A stretch of DNA of 64,000 nt from Pseudomonas resinovorans NBRC 106553 (GTDB lineage: Bacteria; Pseudomonadota; Gammaproteobacteria; Pseudomonadales; Pseudomonadaceae), in assembly GCF_000412695.1 (NCBI RefSeq), contig NC_021499.1, positions 4,340,001 through 4,404,000 of the forward strand, given 5' to 3'. This document shows positions 55,851-64,000 of this stretch, in pieces (within the stretch, counting starts at the first letter, position 1; every line of letters begins with the position of its first letter). The notes below the pieces were generated by a model. The model saw only the letters and a program-made list of their open reading frames with translations. It was not told the DNA's origin and made no database searches. The translations under genes were made by a program, and so were the position numbers.

Positions 55851-57131
55851 TCAGGCGCGCCAGTCCAGCAATTGTTCGATGGCATCCAGGTCGAAGACCG
55901 GAATACCCAGGCTTGTGCTCACGTCCAGGCGTTCGCGGTAGGCATCGTCGATGAAGATCGAGCGCTCCCGCTGGCCGATGGCCCGGCTCTTCGGCGTGCC
56001 GTCCTGGAGGTGGATGATCTCGGCGAAGATCTCCGGCGCTATCCGGTACCGCGCCAGGGTCTCGCGCGGACAGCCGGCATGGCGGGTGATCAGCACGATC
56101 TCCACGCCCTTGGCCAGCCACTGGTAGAGCAGCGCCATCAGCAGGGCGTTGACCGCACCGCGCAGGATCAGCGTGTCGTCGAGGTCGAGATAGACCCGGT
56201 CGAAGTCCAGCTCCACCTTGAAGCAGTTCTTCAGGGCCCGGTCCATCTGGATCGGGTACCGCTGGGCGATCACCGAGAAGGCCAGCCCCGAGTAGGCATA
56301 CAGGCTCAGCAAGGGGTAGTTGATCCCCAGGTTGCGGGACAGGCCCATGGAGCCCGCCGTGCGCGGCGCGACTTCGAGCAGCTTGAGGCGGCCATCGCGG
56401 GCCCGCTTGACCTGGAAGAACCAGCCGCCCTTGAAGCGGAAGGCTTCGGCGATGCAGGCGGCAATGGCGTCCACCTCGGCGCCCAGCTCGATCGGCCGGG
56501 TACGCACGCTGATGCCCGACTTGACCCGCGCACGCTCACGGGGAGACGCCTTGAGCAGCACGCCCTGCCCATCGGAAATGCAGTCGACCGTGAATTCCTC
56601 GCCCGGCAGGTATTCGGAGAACACGTACTCGATGCCGCTGTCCAGCAACTGCTGGTGGCGAGACGCGTCGCGAACCAGCTCGACGCCCTGGGAGCCCTGC
56701 CCCACCGCCGGCTTGGCGAATATCGGATAGTTCGATGCCAGGCCCGACACCGCGTCGGGCACGAAGTCGCAACCGGCGAAGTGGGCATAGGTGGCGTTCT
56801 TGTTGCGGCAGATGCGCGCCAGCTCCACCTCGGGCACCGTGGCCCTGGCGGCAAGCCGCCCCTGTTCCTCGGCCAGCTTGAGGATCACGCTGTCGTGGGC
56901 CGGCACCACCAGGTCGATCTGCCATTCGCCGATCAGGCGGTTCAGTTGCGGGATGAATTCATCCGAATCCACATGGGCGTCGATCTGCCGGTAGCGGGCA
57001 TACACGAACTCGCCGTGGTCGGATACCGACGAAACACCGTACAGCTCGACGTCCTTGGCGTACTTCAGCGCCGAGTGGATCTCCAGCCCGATCTCCGAGC
57101 CACAGGGAAAAACCAGGACCTTAATCGTCAC
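55851..57131 (-). CDS. ATP-grasp ligase fused to a HAD-type hydrolase
   Basis: 426 aa. Residues 1-105 are a Rossmann-like pre-ATP-grasp domain (TIKVLVFPCGSEIGLEIHSA), 105-305 an ATP-grasp domain (PIFAKPAVGQGSQGVELVRD; LLEVAPRTAGSMGLSRNLGI), and 306-426 a HAD domain with motif I DLDDT (316-320), motif II ITR (348-350) and motif IV FIDDAYRE. The start is GTG at 57131; a GTG at 57140 is possible. It overlaps the upstream transferase by 11 bases. Fusion suggests ATP-dependent ligation and phosphate removal in one path; substrate unknown. Confidence 0.8.
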   Translation of the reverse strand: MTIKVLVFPCGSEIGLEIHSALKYAKDVELYGVSSVSDHGEFVYARYRQIDAHVDSDEFIPQLNRLIGEWQIDLVVPAHDSVILKLAEEQGRLAARATVPEVELARICRNKNATYAHFAGCDFVPDAVSGLASNYPIFAKPAVGQGSQGVELVRDASRHQQLLDSGIEYVFSEYLPGEEFTVDCISDGQGVLLKASPRERARVKSGISVRTRPIELGAEVDAIAACIAEAFRFKGGWFFQVKRARDGRLKLLEVAPRTAGSMGLSRNLGINYPLLSLYAYSGLAFSVIAQRYPIQMDRALKNCFKVELDFDRVYLDLDDTLILRGAVNALLMALLYQWLAKGVEIVLITRHAGCPRETLARYRIAPEIFAEIIHLQDGTPKSRAIGQRERSIFIDDAYRERLDVSTSLGIPVFDLDAIEQLLDWRA

Positions 57132-58704
57132 GTGCGTCACCAAATACGGCCTGGACCACGCGGCGCGCAACCTGACCATCGTTCAAGGAACAGAAGCGCT
57201 GCTGGAACTCGCGATAGCGCGGCGCATATTCCCTGGCTACCGCGTCCAGCTCGCCGAGCAAACCGACCAGGCCTTCGGTGGTGGCGGTCACCGGGCCGGG
57301 AAGGTCCTCGTGCACATCGAGGTAGAAGCCGCGGATAGCCGACGCGTAGAGCTCCAGGTCATAGCAGTAGAAGAGGATGGGCCGGCCGGTCACAGCGAAG
57401 TCGAAGAACACCGAGGAGTAGTCGGTGACCAGGACATCCGCGAGCATGCACAGCTCGTTGACATCATCCAGGTGCGACATGTCCCGGACATTGGCCGGCA
57501 AGGCGGCATGGTCCAGGGTCTCGGCCACCAGGTGATGAGCCTTGATCAGCAGCATCTGGTCGTCGGCAAGGCCAGCGGACAGCGTGGCCAGGTCCAGCTG
57601 CAGGTCGAAGGCGTGCTGCCAGGCACCGATGGCCTTGTGGTCCCGCCAGGTGGGCGCGTAGAGGATGAAGCGCTTGCCCTCCGGCAGACCGAGGCGCCTG
57701 GCCAGCGCAGCGCTGTCCGGCGCCGGGTCCAGCAACGGATCGGTGAGCGGATAGCCCAGCTCCAGGACCTCCCCCGGATAGCGGAAGGCGCGCTTGAAGA
57801 CCTCGGTGGAGTAGGCGTTTTCGCTCAGCAACAGGCTCCAGGAACGGGATTCCCGGTAGAAGTTGTCGCGGGCATCGACTTCCGGCCCGCTGACCTCGAT
57901 GTCGAACGACAGCCGTTTCAGCGGCGTGCCGTGCCAGGCCTGCAGGTAGACGGTTTCCGGCTTGCGCCCATGCACCGGGAAAATGACGTTGTTCACCCGG
58001 TAGCGGGCCTGCGCCAGCAGCCGGTAGTAGTCCGGCGAACCGCGCCTGACCACCTGCGGATCGCCGGGGATCGCCTGGTCGCCGTTGTAGGACCAGACGC
58101 AGCGCAGGTCCGGGCGCGAACGGCGCAGCTCTTCGTAGATGTAGCGCGGATTGCCCGAGTAGCTCTTGCCGAGGAAGCTCTCGAAGATCACCAGGTTCTC
58201 GTCCAGCGGCAGGTCCGCCAGGTAACCGGCGAAGGCCTGCTTGGCGTTCTCCCCGGCGGTGACCCGGCCATGGAGCTCCAGGGGCGCGGCATAAAACACC
58301 AGGGAGCTGGCGCTGTCGCTCAGGTAGGTCGACAGGCCCCGCTCGGCCAGCGCCTCGTTGAAGAAGTGACGGGGCGTCTCGCCACCCGGATGCCGGCCCA
58401 GCAGCTGGGTCTCCAGTCGCTCACCATTGTCCAGGGTAGCTTCCAGCCTGACGTCCCAGCGGGTTTCATCGTCGCCGAACAGTTCCAGTGGCAGCCGGGC
58501 TTCGAAGCCCGAGGCGCCACGGCTGCAGGTGAAGGCGGCGATCACCTTGGCGCGCCGCCCCACCACCAGCAGGCGGCAAGCCTGGACCGCGCTGGCGTCG
58601 CTGGCGTTGACGGTCAGGCACAGCACCTCGCCCTCGCGCCGAATACCGTCGGGGACGGGAATCGACAGGAGCAGCGCGGGATGGTGTTGAACGCTGCTAT
58701 TCAT
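57121..58704 (-). CDS. CDP-glycerol-type polyol-phosphate transferase (TagF family), copy 2
   Basis: 527 aa. An N-terminal 120-residue domain of unknown role, then the TagF catalytic half: LQAWHGTPLKRLSFD, FILYAPTWRDHK, LIKAHHLVAET and VLVTDYSSVFFDFAV, with the expected catalytic histidines. Coupled directly to the TagD-like gene (4-base overlap). The two TagF-type proteins of this island are not close copies. Confidence 0.83.
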   Translation of the reverse strand: MNSSVQHHPALLLSIPVPDGIRREGEVLCLTVNASDASAVQACRLLVVGRRAKVIAAFTCSRGASGFEARLPLELFGDDETRWDVRLEATLDNGERLETQLLGRHPGGETPRHFFNEALAERGLSTYLSDSASSLVFYAAPLELHGRVTAGENAKQAFAGYLADLPLDENLVIFESFLGKSYSGNPRYIYEELRRSRPDLRCVWSYNGDQAIPGDPQVVRRGSPDYYRLLAQARYRVNNVIFPVHGRKPETVYLQAWHGTPLKRLSFDIEVSGPEVDARDNFYRESRSWSLLLSENAYSTEVFKRAFRYPGEVLELGYPLTDPLLDPAPDSAALARRLGLPEGKRFILYAPTWRDHKAIGAWQHAFDLQLDLATLSAGLADDQMLLIKAHHLVAETLDHAALPANVRDMSHLDDVNELCMLADVLVTDYSSVFFDFAVTGRPILFYCYDLELYASAIRGFYLDVHEDLPGPVTATTEGLVGLLGELDAVAREYAPRYREFQQRFCSLNDGQVARRVVQAVFGDARDD

Positions 58705-59171
58705 CCAAGATCGCCCTTCAGCGCCTTCAACAGGCTCAGGATGTTGGAGATCTGGCGGTCGTCGGCCAGGATGCTGGCCAGCGATTCGCGCAGCTCGGTG
58801 GAGGAAACCCCACGGGTACGGTCCAGGTAGACGACCTGGCAGTGGGCTTTCAGATGATCGAACTTGCCGTTCCAGTCATTGCCCATGACGAAGGTATCGA
58901 CCTTGTGTTCGCGGATGTCGTCGGGCTTCTGCTCCCAGGACTGCTCCGGGATCACCAGGTCGACGCAGTCCAGCGATTCGATGATTTCCTTGCGCTCGGC
59001 ATAGGGAATCAGCGCCTTCTTGCCTTTCAGGCGATTGAACTCGTCGGTGGACACCGCGACTATCGTGCGCTCGCCCAGTTCGCGCATGCGCTTGAGCAGG
59101 CGCAGATGGCCGATATGAAACATATCGAAGGTGCCATAGGTGATGACTGTTCCCAGCGCTGACTTGCCCAT
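58701..59171 (-). CDS. TagD-like cytidylyltransferase
   Basis: 156 aa nucleotidyltransferase: GTFDMFHIGHLRLL with HIGH at residues 19-22, and the C-terminal RGVSSTELRE motif like the RxxGISTT of TagD. Likely makes CDP-glycerol or a similar CDP-polyol from CTP and polyol-phosphate for the neighbouring TagF-type enzymes. The ATG at 59171 has AGGTGG upstream; the frame upstream overlaps the acyltransferase. Confidence 0.85.
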   Translation of the reverse strand: MGKSALGTVITYGTFDMFHIGHLRLLKRMRELGERTIVAVSTDEFNRLKGKKALIPYAERKEIIESLDCVDLVIPEQSWEQKPDDIREHKVDTFVMGNDWNGKFDHLKAHCQVVYLDRTRGVSSTELRESLASILADDRQISNILSLLKALKGDLG

Positions 59172-59233
59172 TTGCGAACCACCTGTGGAAAGTTCGGCGG
59201 GCTCGCCCCGCCGGTTGACGTTGTCAGGTCCCA

Positions 59234-59929
59234 TCAATCCCGAGTCTCGTTCCAGTAGCTGGATCTCACGATGCTGTCGGCATCGGGCTTGAAGTACGGC
59301 TCGTCGAAGGACAGATGCGGACGCTCCCAGGCGATATCCCGGCGCACCAACCGCGCCGGTGTTCCGACGGCGATGCAGTTGTTCGGCAGCCGGCTCTTCA
59401 CCAGGCTGTCCATGCCGATCACCGTGCCCTCGCCTATGTCGGCACCACCCAGGACCTTGGCGTTGTAGCCGAGCCAGACGTGATTGCCGATCAGGATGTC
59501 CCGCGCGATGTTGATGCGTTTGCCGGTGTGCACATCGAAGATCGGGTGGGCATCATCCGTGCGCAGCTGGTTCCCCGAGGCGAACATGCAGTCCTCGCCT
59601 ATGGTCACCGAGGCCATCTCGCTGGCGTCGATGAAGCAGTGGGCCGTGCAGGTGACGTTGCGGCCGATGACCACCCGACTCCCCTGCCCTATCCGCACCA
59701 GCCCCTTGAACGCGTTGTCCCAGTCGTTGCGGCCCAGCTCGAAGTAGCCCTCGGAGCAGTTGAACTCCAGCGACAGCCGGTTGACGCGTGACGCCGGGTC
59801 TATGACCACCCGGTTGTTGGAGCCGCGGAACATGACCTTGACGCCCGGCAGGAACGTCGGACAGTGGATGCGGTTACCGCGCGCATCTTCATAGTCTCGT
59901 GCGCCTTCCAGGATCACTGCGTCTTGCAT
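59234..59929 (-). CDS. Left-handed beta-helix acyltransferase (WbbJ-like)
   Basis: 231 aa. Repeated hexapeptides ([LIV]-G-x-x-x-x), including VTIGEDCMFASGNQ, ILIGNHVWLGYNAKVLGGAD and IGEGTVIGMDSLV, typical of O- or N-acyltransferases using acyl-CoA. Probably acetylates the amino sugar. It begins only 23 bases after flgL, so is likely cotranscribed with the hook-filament junction genes. Confidence 0.83.
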   Translation of the reverse strand: MQDAVILEGARDYEDARGNRIHCPTFLPGVKVMFRGSNNRVVIDPASRVNRLSLEFNCSEGYFELGRNDWDNAFKGLVRIGQGSRVVIGRNVTCTAHCFIDASEMASVTIGEDCMFASGNQLRTDDAHPIFDVHTGKRINIARDILIGNHVWLGYNAKVLGGADIGEGTVIGMDSLVKSRLPNNCIAVGTPARLVRRDIAWERPHLSFDEPYFKPDADSIVRSSYWNETRD

Positions 59930-59952
59930 GGCTTCACTCGGTTCCGGCGGGA

Positions 59953-61200
59953 TTACAGCTTGTTGAACAGGCTCAGCGAAGCGATCTTCACATAGCTCTG
60001 CTGCGACGCTTCGAGGATGATCGACTGGAAGCTCAGCCGCGATAGCGCCTCGGAGTAGTCCAGCTCGCGCAGGTCGGCCTGCACGGACTGGTTCACCAGG
60101 GTCACGTCTTCGTTGTCGGTGAGGGTGGACTCGACCACGTTCAGGCGCGCACCGATTTCGCCACGCACCGAGTCGACCACGGTCATGCCGTTGTCCAGGT
60201 TGGTCAGGGACTCGGCCACGGCGTCACGGACGACCTTGTTGCCGGCCGGCGTATCCGTCGAATTCTCGAGGGCCATGCGCAGGTTGGCGATGGTGTCGAG
60301 GATGCCCTGCTTCTGCTGGTTGGGCTTGGCCGTGACGTCGATTGTCTCACCGCCCACGGGCAGGCCATCGAACTTGATGTTGACGCCGCGGAACACCACC
60401 TGGTCGGCGGTGGTGGCATCGGTATCGATGGCGCCACTGCCCAGTACCGGGGTGGTGGTCCCCATCGCGAAGATTTCATAGCTGTTGGCGTCGGGGTTGC
60501 CGAATACGATCTGCACGCCGGCATCGGGGAACGGCGGGTTGCCGGAGAAGGAAACCTCGTCCTGCACCAGCGCTGCCGAAGGGCTCAGGGTGGAGCCGGC
60601 GGGGCTGTTGGTCAGGGTGCTACCCAGCCTTCCCGCGTTGATCACGTTCTCGAACACGCGCTTGCCGTTGTCGCTGATGGGCAGTTGCAGGGAGCTCGCC
60701 ACCTGCAGCTTGCGCTGGCCCTCGTCGCCTTCATAGCTGTAGCTGCCGTCGGCATTGCGCACGAAGGGCTGGGTCTTGCCCTGGAAGCCGGAGAAGATGT
60801 ACTCGCCCCGCGCGTTGCGGGTGTTCATCAGGCTCAGCAGTTCGTCCTCGCGCTCCTTGAGTTCGGCGGCGATGGCCTTGCGGTCCTCGGTGCTCAGGGC
60901 GCCGTTGCCGGCCTCCCCCGCCAGTTCGCGCACACGCTGGAGCACGGTGTTCACCGAATTCAGCGTCACTTCTTCCTGGTTCAGGCTGTTCTGGGCGGCG
61001 GTCAGGTTGGAGTTGTACTGGTCCAGCACACCCTGCTGCTGGTCCAGCTGCAGGAGACGGACCGACGCCACCGGATCGTCCGCCGGCGTGAGGATGCGGT
61101 TGCCGGTGCTGATCTGTTCCTGGGTCTTGGTGACGTTCGCGTAGTTCCGCTGCAGGCCCGCCACGCCATTGTTGTATTGCTGGATAGTGGAAATTCGCAT
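59953..61200 (-). CDS. flgL: FlgL, hook-filament junction protein
   Basis: 415 aa. Flagellin-like N- and C-terminal helices (RISTIQQYNNGVAGLQRNYA; FQSIILEASQQSYVKIASLS) with TGNRILTPADDPVASVR. Connects FlgK to the filament. An 11-base gap from flgK. Confidence 0.95.
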   Translation of the reverse strand: MRISTIQQYNNGVAGLQRNYANVTKTQEQISTGNRILTPADDPVASVRLLQLDQQQGVLDQYNSNLTAAQNSLNQEEVTLNSVNTVLQRVRELAGEAGNGALSTEDRKAIAAELKEREDELLSLMNTRNARGEYIFSGFQGKTQPFVRNADGSYSYEGDEGQRKLQVASSLQLPISDNGKRVFENVINAGRLGSTLTNSPAGSTLSPSAALVQDEVSFSGNPPFPDAGVQIVFGNPDANSYEIFAMGTTTPVLGSGAIDTDATTADQVVFRGVNIKFDGLPVGGETIDVTAKPNQQKQGILDTIANLRMALENSTDTPAGNKVVRDAVAESLTNLDNGMTVVDSVRGEIGARLNVVESTLTDNEDVTLVNQSVQADLRELDYSEALSRLSFQSIILEASQQSYVKIASLSLFNKL

Positions 61201-61211
61201 GGCTGGCTCCG

Positions 61212-63263
61212 TTAGCGGAAGGTGCTCATCAAGGTATCGAACAGGCTGCGCGCAACTTGAATCACCTGCGACGAAGCGTTGTAGTACTGCTCGAACTTGA
61301 TCAGGTTGGCCGCTTCCTCATCCAGGCTCACCGCCGAGAGCGAGTCACGATTGTCCGTGGCCTGCTTGAGGATCGCCGTGCTGGCTTCGCTGTCCACTCG
61401 CGCCTGGGCGGTCAGGGTGCCCACCCGCTCCACCAGGTCCCCGTAGCTGTCGGAGAAGCTGGAACCGGTGCCACCCACCAGGGCGTCGACACCGACCGCG
61501 GCCTTGGTCTGCAAGTCCACCAGCTTGAGGGCGTTGCGGTTGTCGGAAACACCGTTGGTGCTCATGGCGAGACTGAAATTGTCGCCGGTTTCCGCCCGTC
61601 CGCTGAAGCTCTGGCTGATCTGGTACTCCTGCGTGGTGGCAGGGGTCCCCGTGGTGACCGAAATGGTGTAGCTCAGCTGGTTGGTCTGCCCTGGCGTCAC
61701 GCTCAGGGTGCCCGAAGTCGGCTGGGTGATGGTCACGCCGGGCGGCAGGCCGGAAAAGCTCAGGCTCCCCGGCGTGCCCGCCGTGTAGTTCATGGTGATC
61801 GACGAAATCGCCGCCAGGTGCGCCTGACTCATGGGGGTCAGGGTATTGGTGATGCTGGGCTGGCCGATCGCGCCGGTGCCCTTGTTCTGCACGTTCGCTT
61901 CCGAATGCAGGGGCGCGGCGAAGGCCAGCTGGTCCGCCTGGTCCAGCACCGCACTGATGTCCTTGGCGCCGGTGCGCGTGGGCTGCAGCACGAACTTGTC
62001 ACCGGTGGTGGGCGGCGGCACGCCGAGGGCGATCTGGAATCCCTGGTCACGGCCGGCGCTGTCCTTGATGGTCAGCGTGCCGGACGGAGTGCTGTCGCTG
62101 ACGACCATTTCCTGGTTGTCGCTCAAGCGGCGCACCGAGTAGGGCGGCGTCGCCGAGGCGTTGTACTCCATCTGGTAGTCGCTGGTGGTGAGCAGGCTGG
62201 TATTGGTGATGTTCAGGGCCGGCTGGGCATTGCTGTTGCCGGCGAAGGCCTTCACCCGCAGCGCCGCGAGGGCCGGGTCGTTGAAGTTGCCGAACAGGGC
62301 CGCCCCCACCTGCCCTTTCAGGTCGAGGCCCTGGCCGAGCTGGGTGTTGACCTGGTCGCTGATGGACATGGCCAGGCGGCCCAGGGTATTGAGGCTGGCA
62401 TCGAGGGTCTCGGTGCGGTAGCGAATCAGGCCGCCCAGTTCTCCACCGCTGAGCAGCGACGTGACGCCCTGGCGAGAATCACCGCTGACGAACTCCAGCT
62501 CGAAACGGCTGGGGTCACCCTTGCCGGGCACCGCTTCGAGGCGGTTGGCCGAGTTGCCCACCACCAGTGGCTGGCCGGTGCCGACGAAGATGCTCTGGGT
62601 GCCGTCGCTCTGGGGCACCACGCTCACGCCCACGTAGGTGGACAGTTGGCGGATCGCCTCGTCGCGGGAGTCCAGCAGGTCGTTCGGCACCTGGCCATTG
62701 GACGAGGCGACAGCGATGGCGTCGTTGAGGCTGGCGATGGAACCGGCCAGGCGGTTCACCTGGTCCGCCACCGACGCCATCTGTTTGTTCAGCGAGTCGT
62801 TCTGCGCGTTCAACCGATCGGAGACGGTGTTGAAGCGACGGGCCAGGCCCTCGGCCTCGGACAGCACCAACTGCCGCGCCGGCATGTTGGCGGGGTCCTC
62901 GGCGGCGGTCTGCATGGCGGCGAAGAAGCTCTTCAGCGACGGGGTGATGCCGGTGGTGGTGCCGGACAGCAACGAGTCGAGCTGGTCGATCTGGCTCTTG
63001 TAGGCATCCACGTCACTGCTCAGCGACGTGGTGTTGCGCAGCTGCGCGGTGAGGAACTCGCTGTAGCTGCGACGGATATCCGTCAGGCTGACGCCGCTGC
63101 CGATATAGCCCGAGCCGGAGAACTGCGGCAGGTTGGTCGACTGGGTCGCGCTCTGCCGGGTGAAACCGGGCGTATTGACGTTGGAGATGTTGTGGCCGGT
63201 GACGGTCAGCTGCGACTGGCTCACGCGCAGCCCCGACAGGCCAATGTTTAGTAGGTCAGCCAT
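61212..63263 (-). CDS. flgK: FlgK, hook-filament junction protein
   Basis: 683 aa. Conserved N-terminus (LLNIGLSGLRVSQSQLTVTG; HNISNVNTPGFTRQ) and C-terminus (FEQYYNASSQVIQVARSLFD). Long central domain typical of pseudomonads. Operon with flgJ and flgL. Confidence 0.95.
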   Translation of the reverse strand: MADLLNIGLSGLRVSQSQLTVTGHNISNVNTPGFTRQSATQSTNLPQFSGSGYIGSGVSLTDIRRSYSEFLTAQLRNTTSLSSDVDAYKSQIDQLDSLLSGTTTGITPSLKSFFAAMQTAAEDPANMPARQLVLSEAEGLARRFNTVSDRLNAQNDSLNKQMASVADQVNRLAGSIASLNDAIAVASSNGQVPNDLLDSRDEAIRQLSTYVGVSVVPQSDGTQSIFVGTGQPLVVGNSANRLEAVPGKGDPSRFELEFVSGDSRQGVTSLLSGGELGGLIRYRTETLDASLNTLGRLAMSISDQVNTQLGQGLDLKGQVGAALFGNFNDPALAALRVKAFAGNSNAQPALNITNTSLLTTSDYQMEYNASATPPYSVRRLSDNQEMVVSDSTPSGTLTIKDSAGRDQGFQIALGVPPPTTGDKFVLQPTRTGAKDISAVLDQADQLAFAAPLHSEANVQNKGTGAIGQPSITNTLTPMSQAHLAAISSITMNYTAGTPGSLSFSGLPPGVTITQPTSGTLSVTPGQTNQLSYTISVTTGTPATTQEYQISQSFSGRAETGDNFSLAMSTNGVSDNRNALKLVDLQTKAAVGVDALVGGTGSSFSDSYGDLVERVGTLTAQARVDSEASTAILKQATDNRDSLSAVSLDEEAANLIKFEQYYNASSQVIQVARSLFDTLMSTFR

Positions 63264-63272
63264 GACTCAGCC

Positions 63273-64000
63273 TCATATCCTTCTGGTCGGGCCATCGACG
63301 CTGGCGACGGCTTGGTAGATCTGCATGCCGCGAGCGATCTGGGTGATCTTGCGGGCGTATTGCGGGTCGGTGGCGTAGCCGGCCTTCTGCAGTTCGCGGA
63401 CGAACTGCTCGGGTTTCTCGGCCGAATCCAGCGCCTTGTCGTAGCGGGAGTTGTTCTGCAGGAAGCTCACGTAGTCGTGGAAGCTCTGCTCGAAGGAGTC
63501 GTATGAGCGGAACGACGCCGCCTCCTTCACCGCCTTGCCGCCCTTGTATTCGGTGGTCAGCGTGCGCGCGGACTCGCCGTCCCAGCCCTTGTGGGCCTTG
63601 ATGCCGAACAGGTTGTGGCTGCTGTCGCCGTCGGCCTCGCGGATGATCGACTTGCCCCAGCCGGTTTCCAGGGCGGCTTGCGCCACCAGGTAGCGGGGGT
63701 CGACGCCGATGCGCTCGGCGGCCTTCTCGGCCATCGGCAACAGGGTCTCGATGAACTCGTCACGCGAGGCGAAGCGGCGCTTGCTGGTGCCCTTGGCGCC
63801 GTCGGCGGCCTCGACGCCCACGGCTTCACGCTCGGGCGCGCCGTAGCTCTGGGCGGCGCTCCAGTCCTTGGCGGCAAGCGAAGTACCGGCGGTCTGTTCG
63901 GGGGACGGCACGATGCCGGCCGCCTGGCGGTCGGCGAGCTTGCCCGGCAGGGCGAGGCGGCGCAGGTTGATCAGGCGCGAATCGTCGCGCACCGCGACGC
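63273..64000 (-). CDS. flgJ: FlgJ, rod-cap/peptidoglycan hydrolase (3' part)
   Basis: The last 241 residues are visible; the 5' end lies beyond base 64000. Contains the C-terminal glucosaminidase domain (FIETLLPMAEKAAERIGVDP; VAQAALETGWGKSII with the catalytic Glu). The missing N-terminus should be the rod-capping domain. FlgJ opens peptidoglycan for rod growth. Confidence 0.9.
   Translation of the reverse strand, partial: VAVRDDSRLINLRRLALPGKLADRQAAGIVPSPEQTAGTSLAAKDWSAAQSYGAPEREAVGVEAADGAKGTSKRRFASRDEFIETLLPMAEKAAERIGVDPRYLVAQAALETGWGKSIIREADGDSSHNLFGIKAHKGWDGESARTLTTEYKGGKAVKEAASFRSYDSFEQSFHDYVSFLQNNSRYDKALDSAEKPEQFVRELQKAGYATDPQYARKITQIARGMQIYQAVASVDGPTRRI

Noticed and set aside
48222..59929. 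Glycan island as recently transferred DNA
   Set aside because: No insertion sequence, integrase, tRNA site or obvious base-composition break is visible by eye; a GC scan would be needed.

Overview
The window is chromosomal DNA from a Pseudomonas-type gammaproteobacterium. It is high in GC, and its proteins and gene order match the polar flagellum and chemotaxis cluster of the P. aeruginosa lineage: FleQ, FleSR, FleN and FlhF regulators, a MotCD stator, CheYZAB, and ParC/ParP array-positioning proteins. Gene names rest on recognising family motifs and order; no database search was run. Nearly every gene lies on the minus strand, so transcription runs from high to low coordinates. The only plus-strand genes are a FliK-like/FlhB-C-like pair at 6004-7993.

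Layout from low to high coordinates. (1) 1-5852: cytochrome c maturation operon ccmABCDEFGHI, with ccmI cut by the window edge. (2) 6004-7993: the FliK-like/FlhB-C-like pair; then a periplasmic rhodanese (7974-8411). (3) 8571-18392: DUF2802-like gene, cheW, parP, parC, motD, motC, cheB, cheA, cheZ, cheY, fliA. (4) 18389-22784: fleN, flhF, flhA behind a sigma-54 site. (5) 23092-28567: flhB, fliRQPONML behind a sigma-54 site. (6) 28894-30159: fliK with its own sigma-54 site. (7) 30241-32637: hptB-hsbR-hsbA phosphorelay/partner-switch module. (8) 33182-38931: fliJIHGFE behind a sigma-54 site. (9) 39167-43371: fleR (interrupted by an in-frame amber codon), fleS, fleQ. (10) 43590-47918: fliT, two fliS paralogues, fliD, flaG, fliC. 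(11) 48222-59929: flagellin glycan island with a very large glycosyltransferase, two CDP-glycerol-type polyol-phosphate transferases, a PLP sugar aminotransferase, a GT2 enzyme, an ATP-grasp/HAD fusion, a TagD-like cytidylyltransferase and a hexapeptide acyltransferase. (12) 59953-64000: flgL, flgK and the 3' part of flgJ.

Together these encode most of a polar flagellum: export gate, C-ring, MS-ring, ATPase complex, hook-filament junction proteins, cap and filament, plus its transcriptional hierarchy. FleQ with sigma-54 acts first, then FleSR, then FliA. The chemotaxis core and stator are included. The island between flgL and fliC sits where Pseudomonas keeps flagellin glycosylation genes; its content suggests a glycan carrying an N-acylated amino sugar and a polyol-phosphate group.

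I see no rRNA, tRNA, CRISPR array, prophage or insertion sequence. Intergenic regions hold dispersed palindromic repeats, several canonical sigma-54 (-24/-12) promoters, two near-identical sigma-28 promoters and clear hairpin terminators. The most striking anomaly is the premature TAG in fleR, which would remove the DNA-binding domain of a class III flagellar activator.
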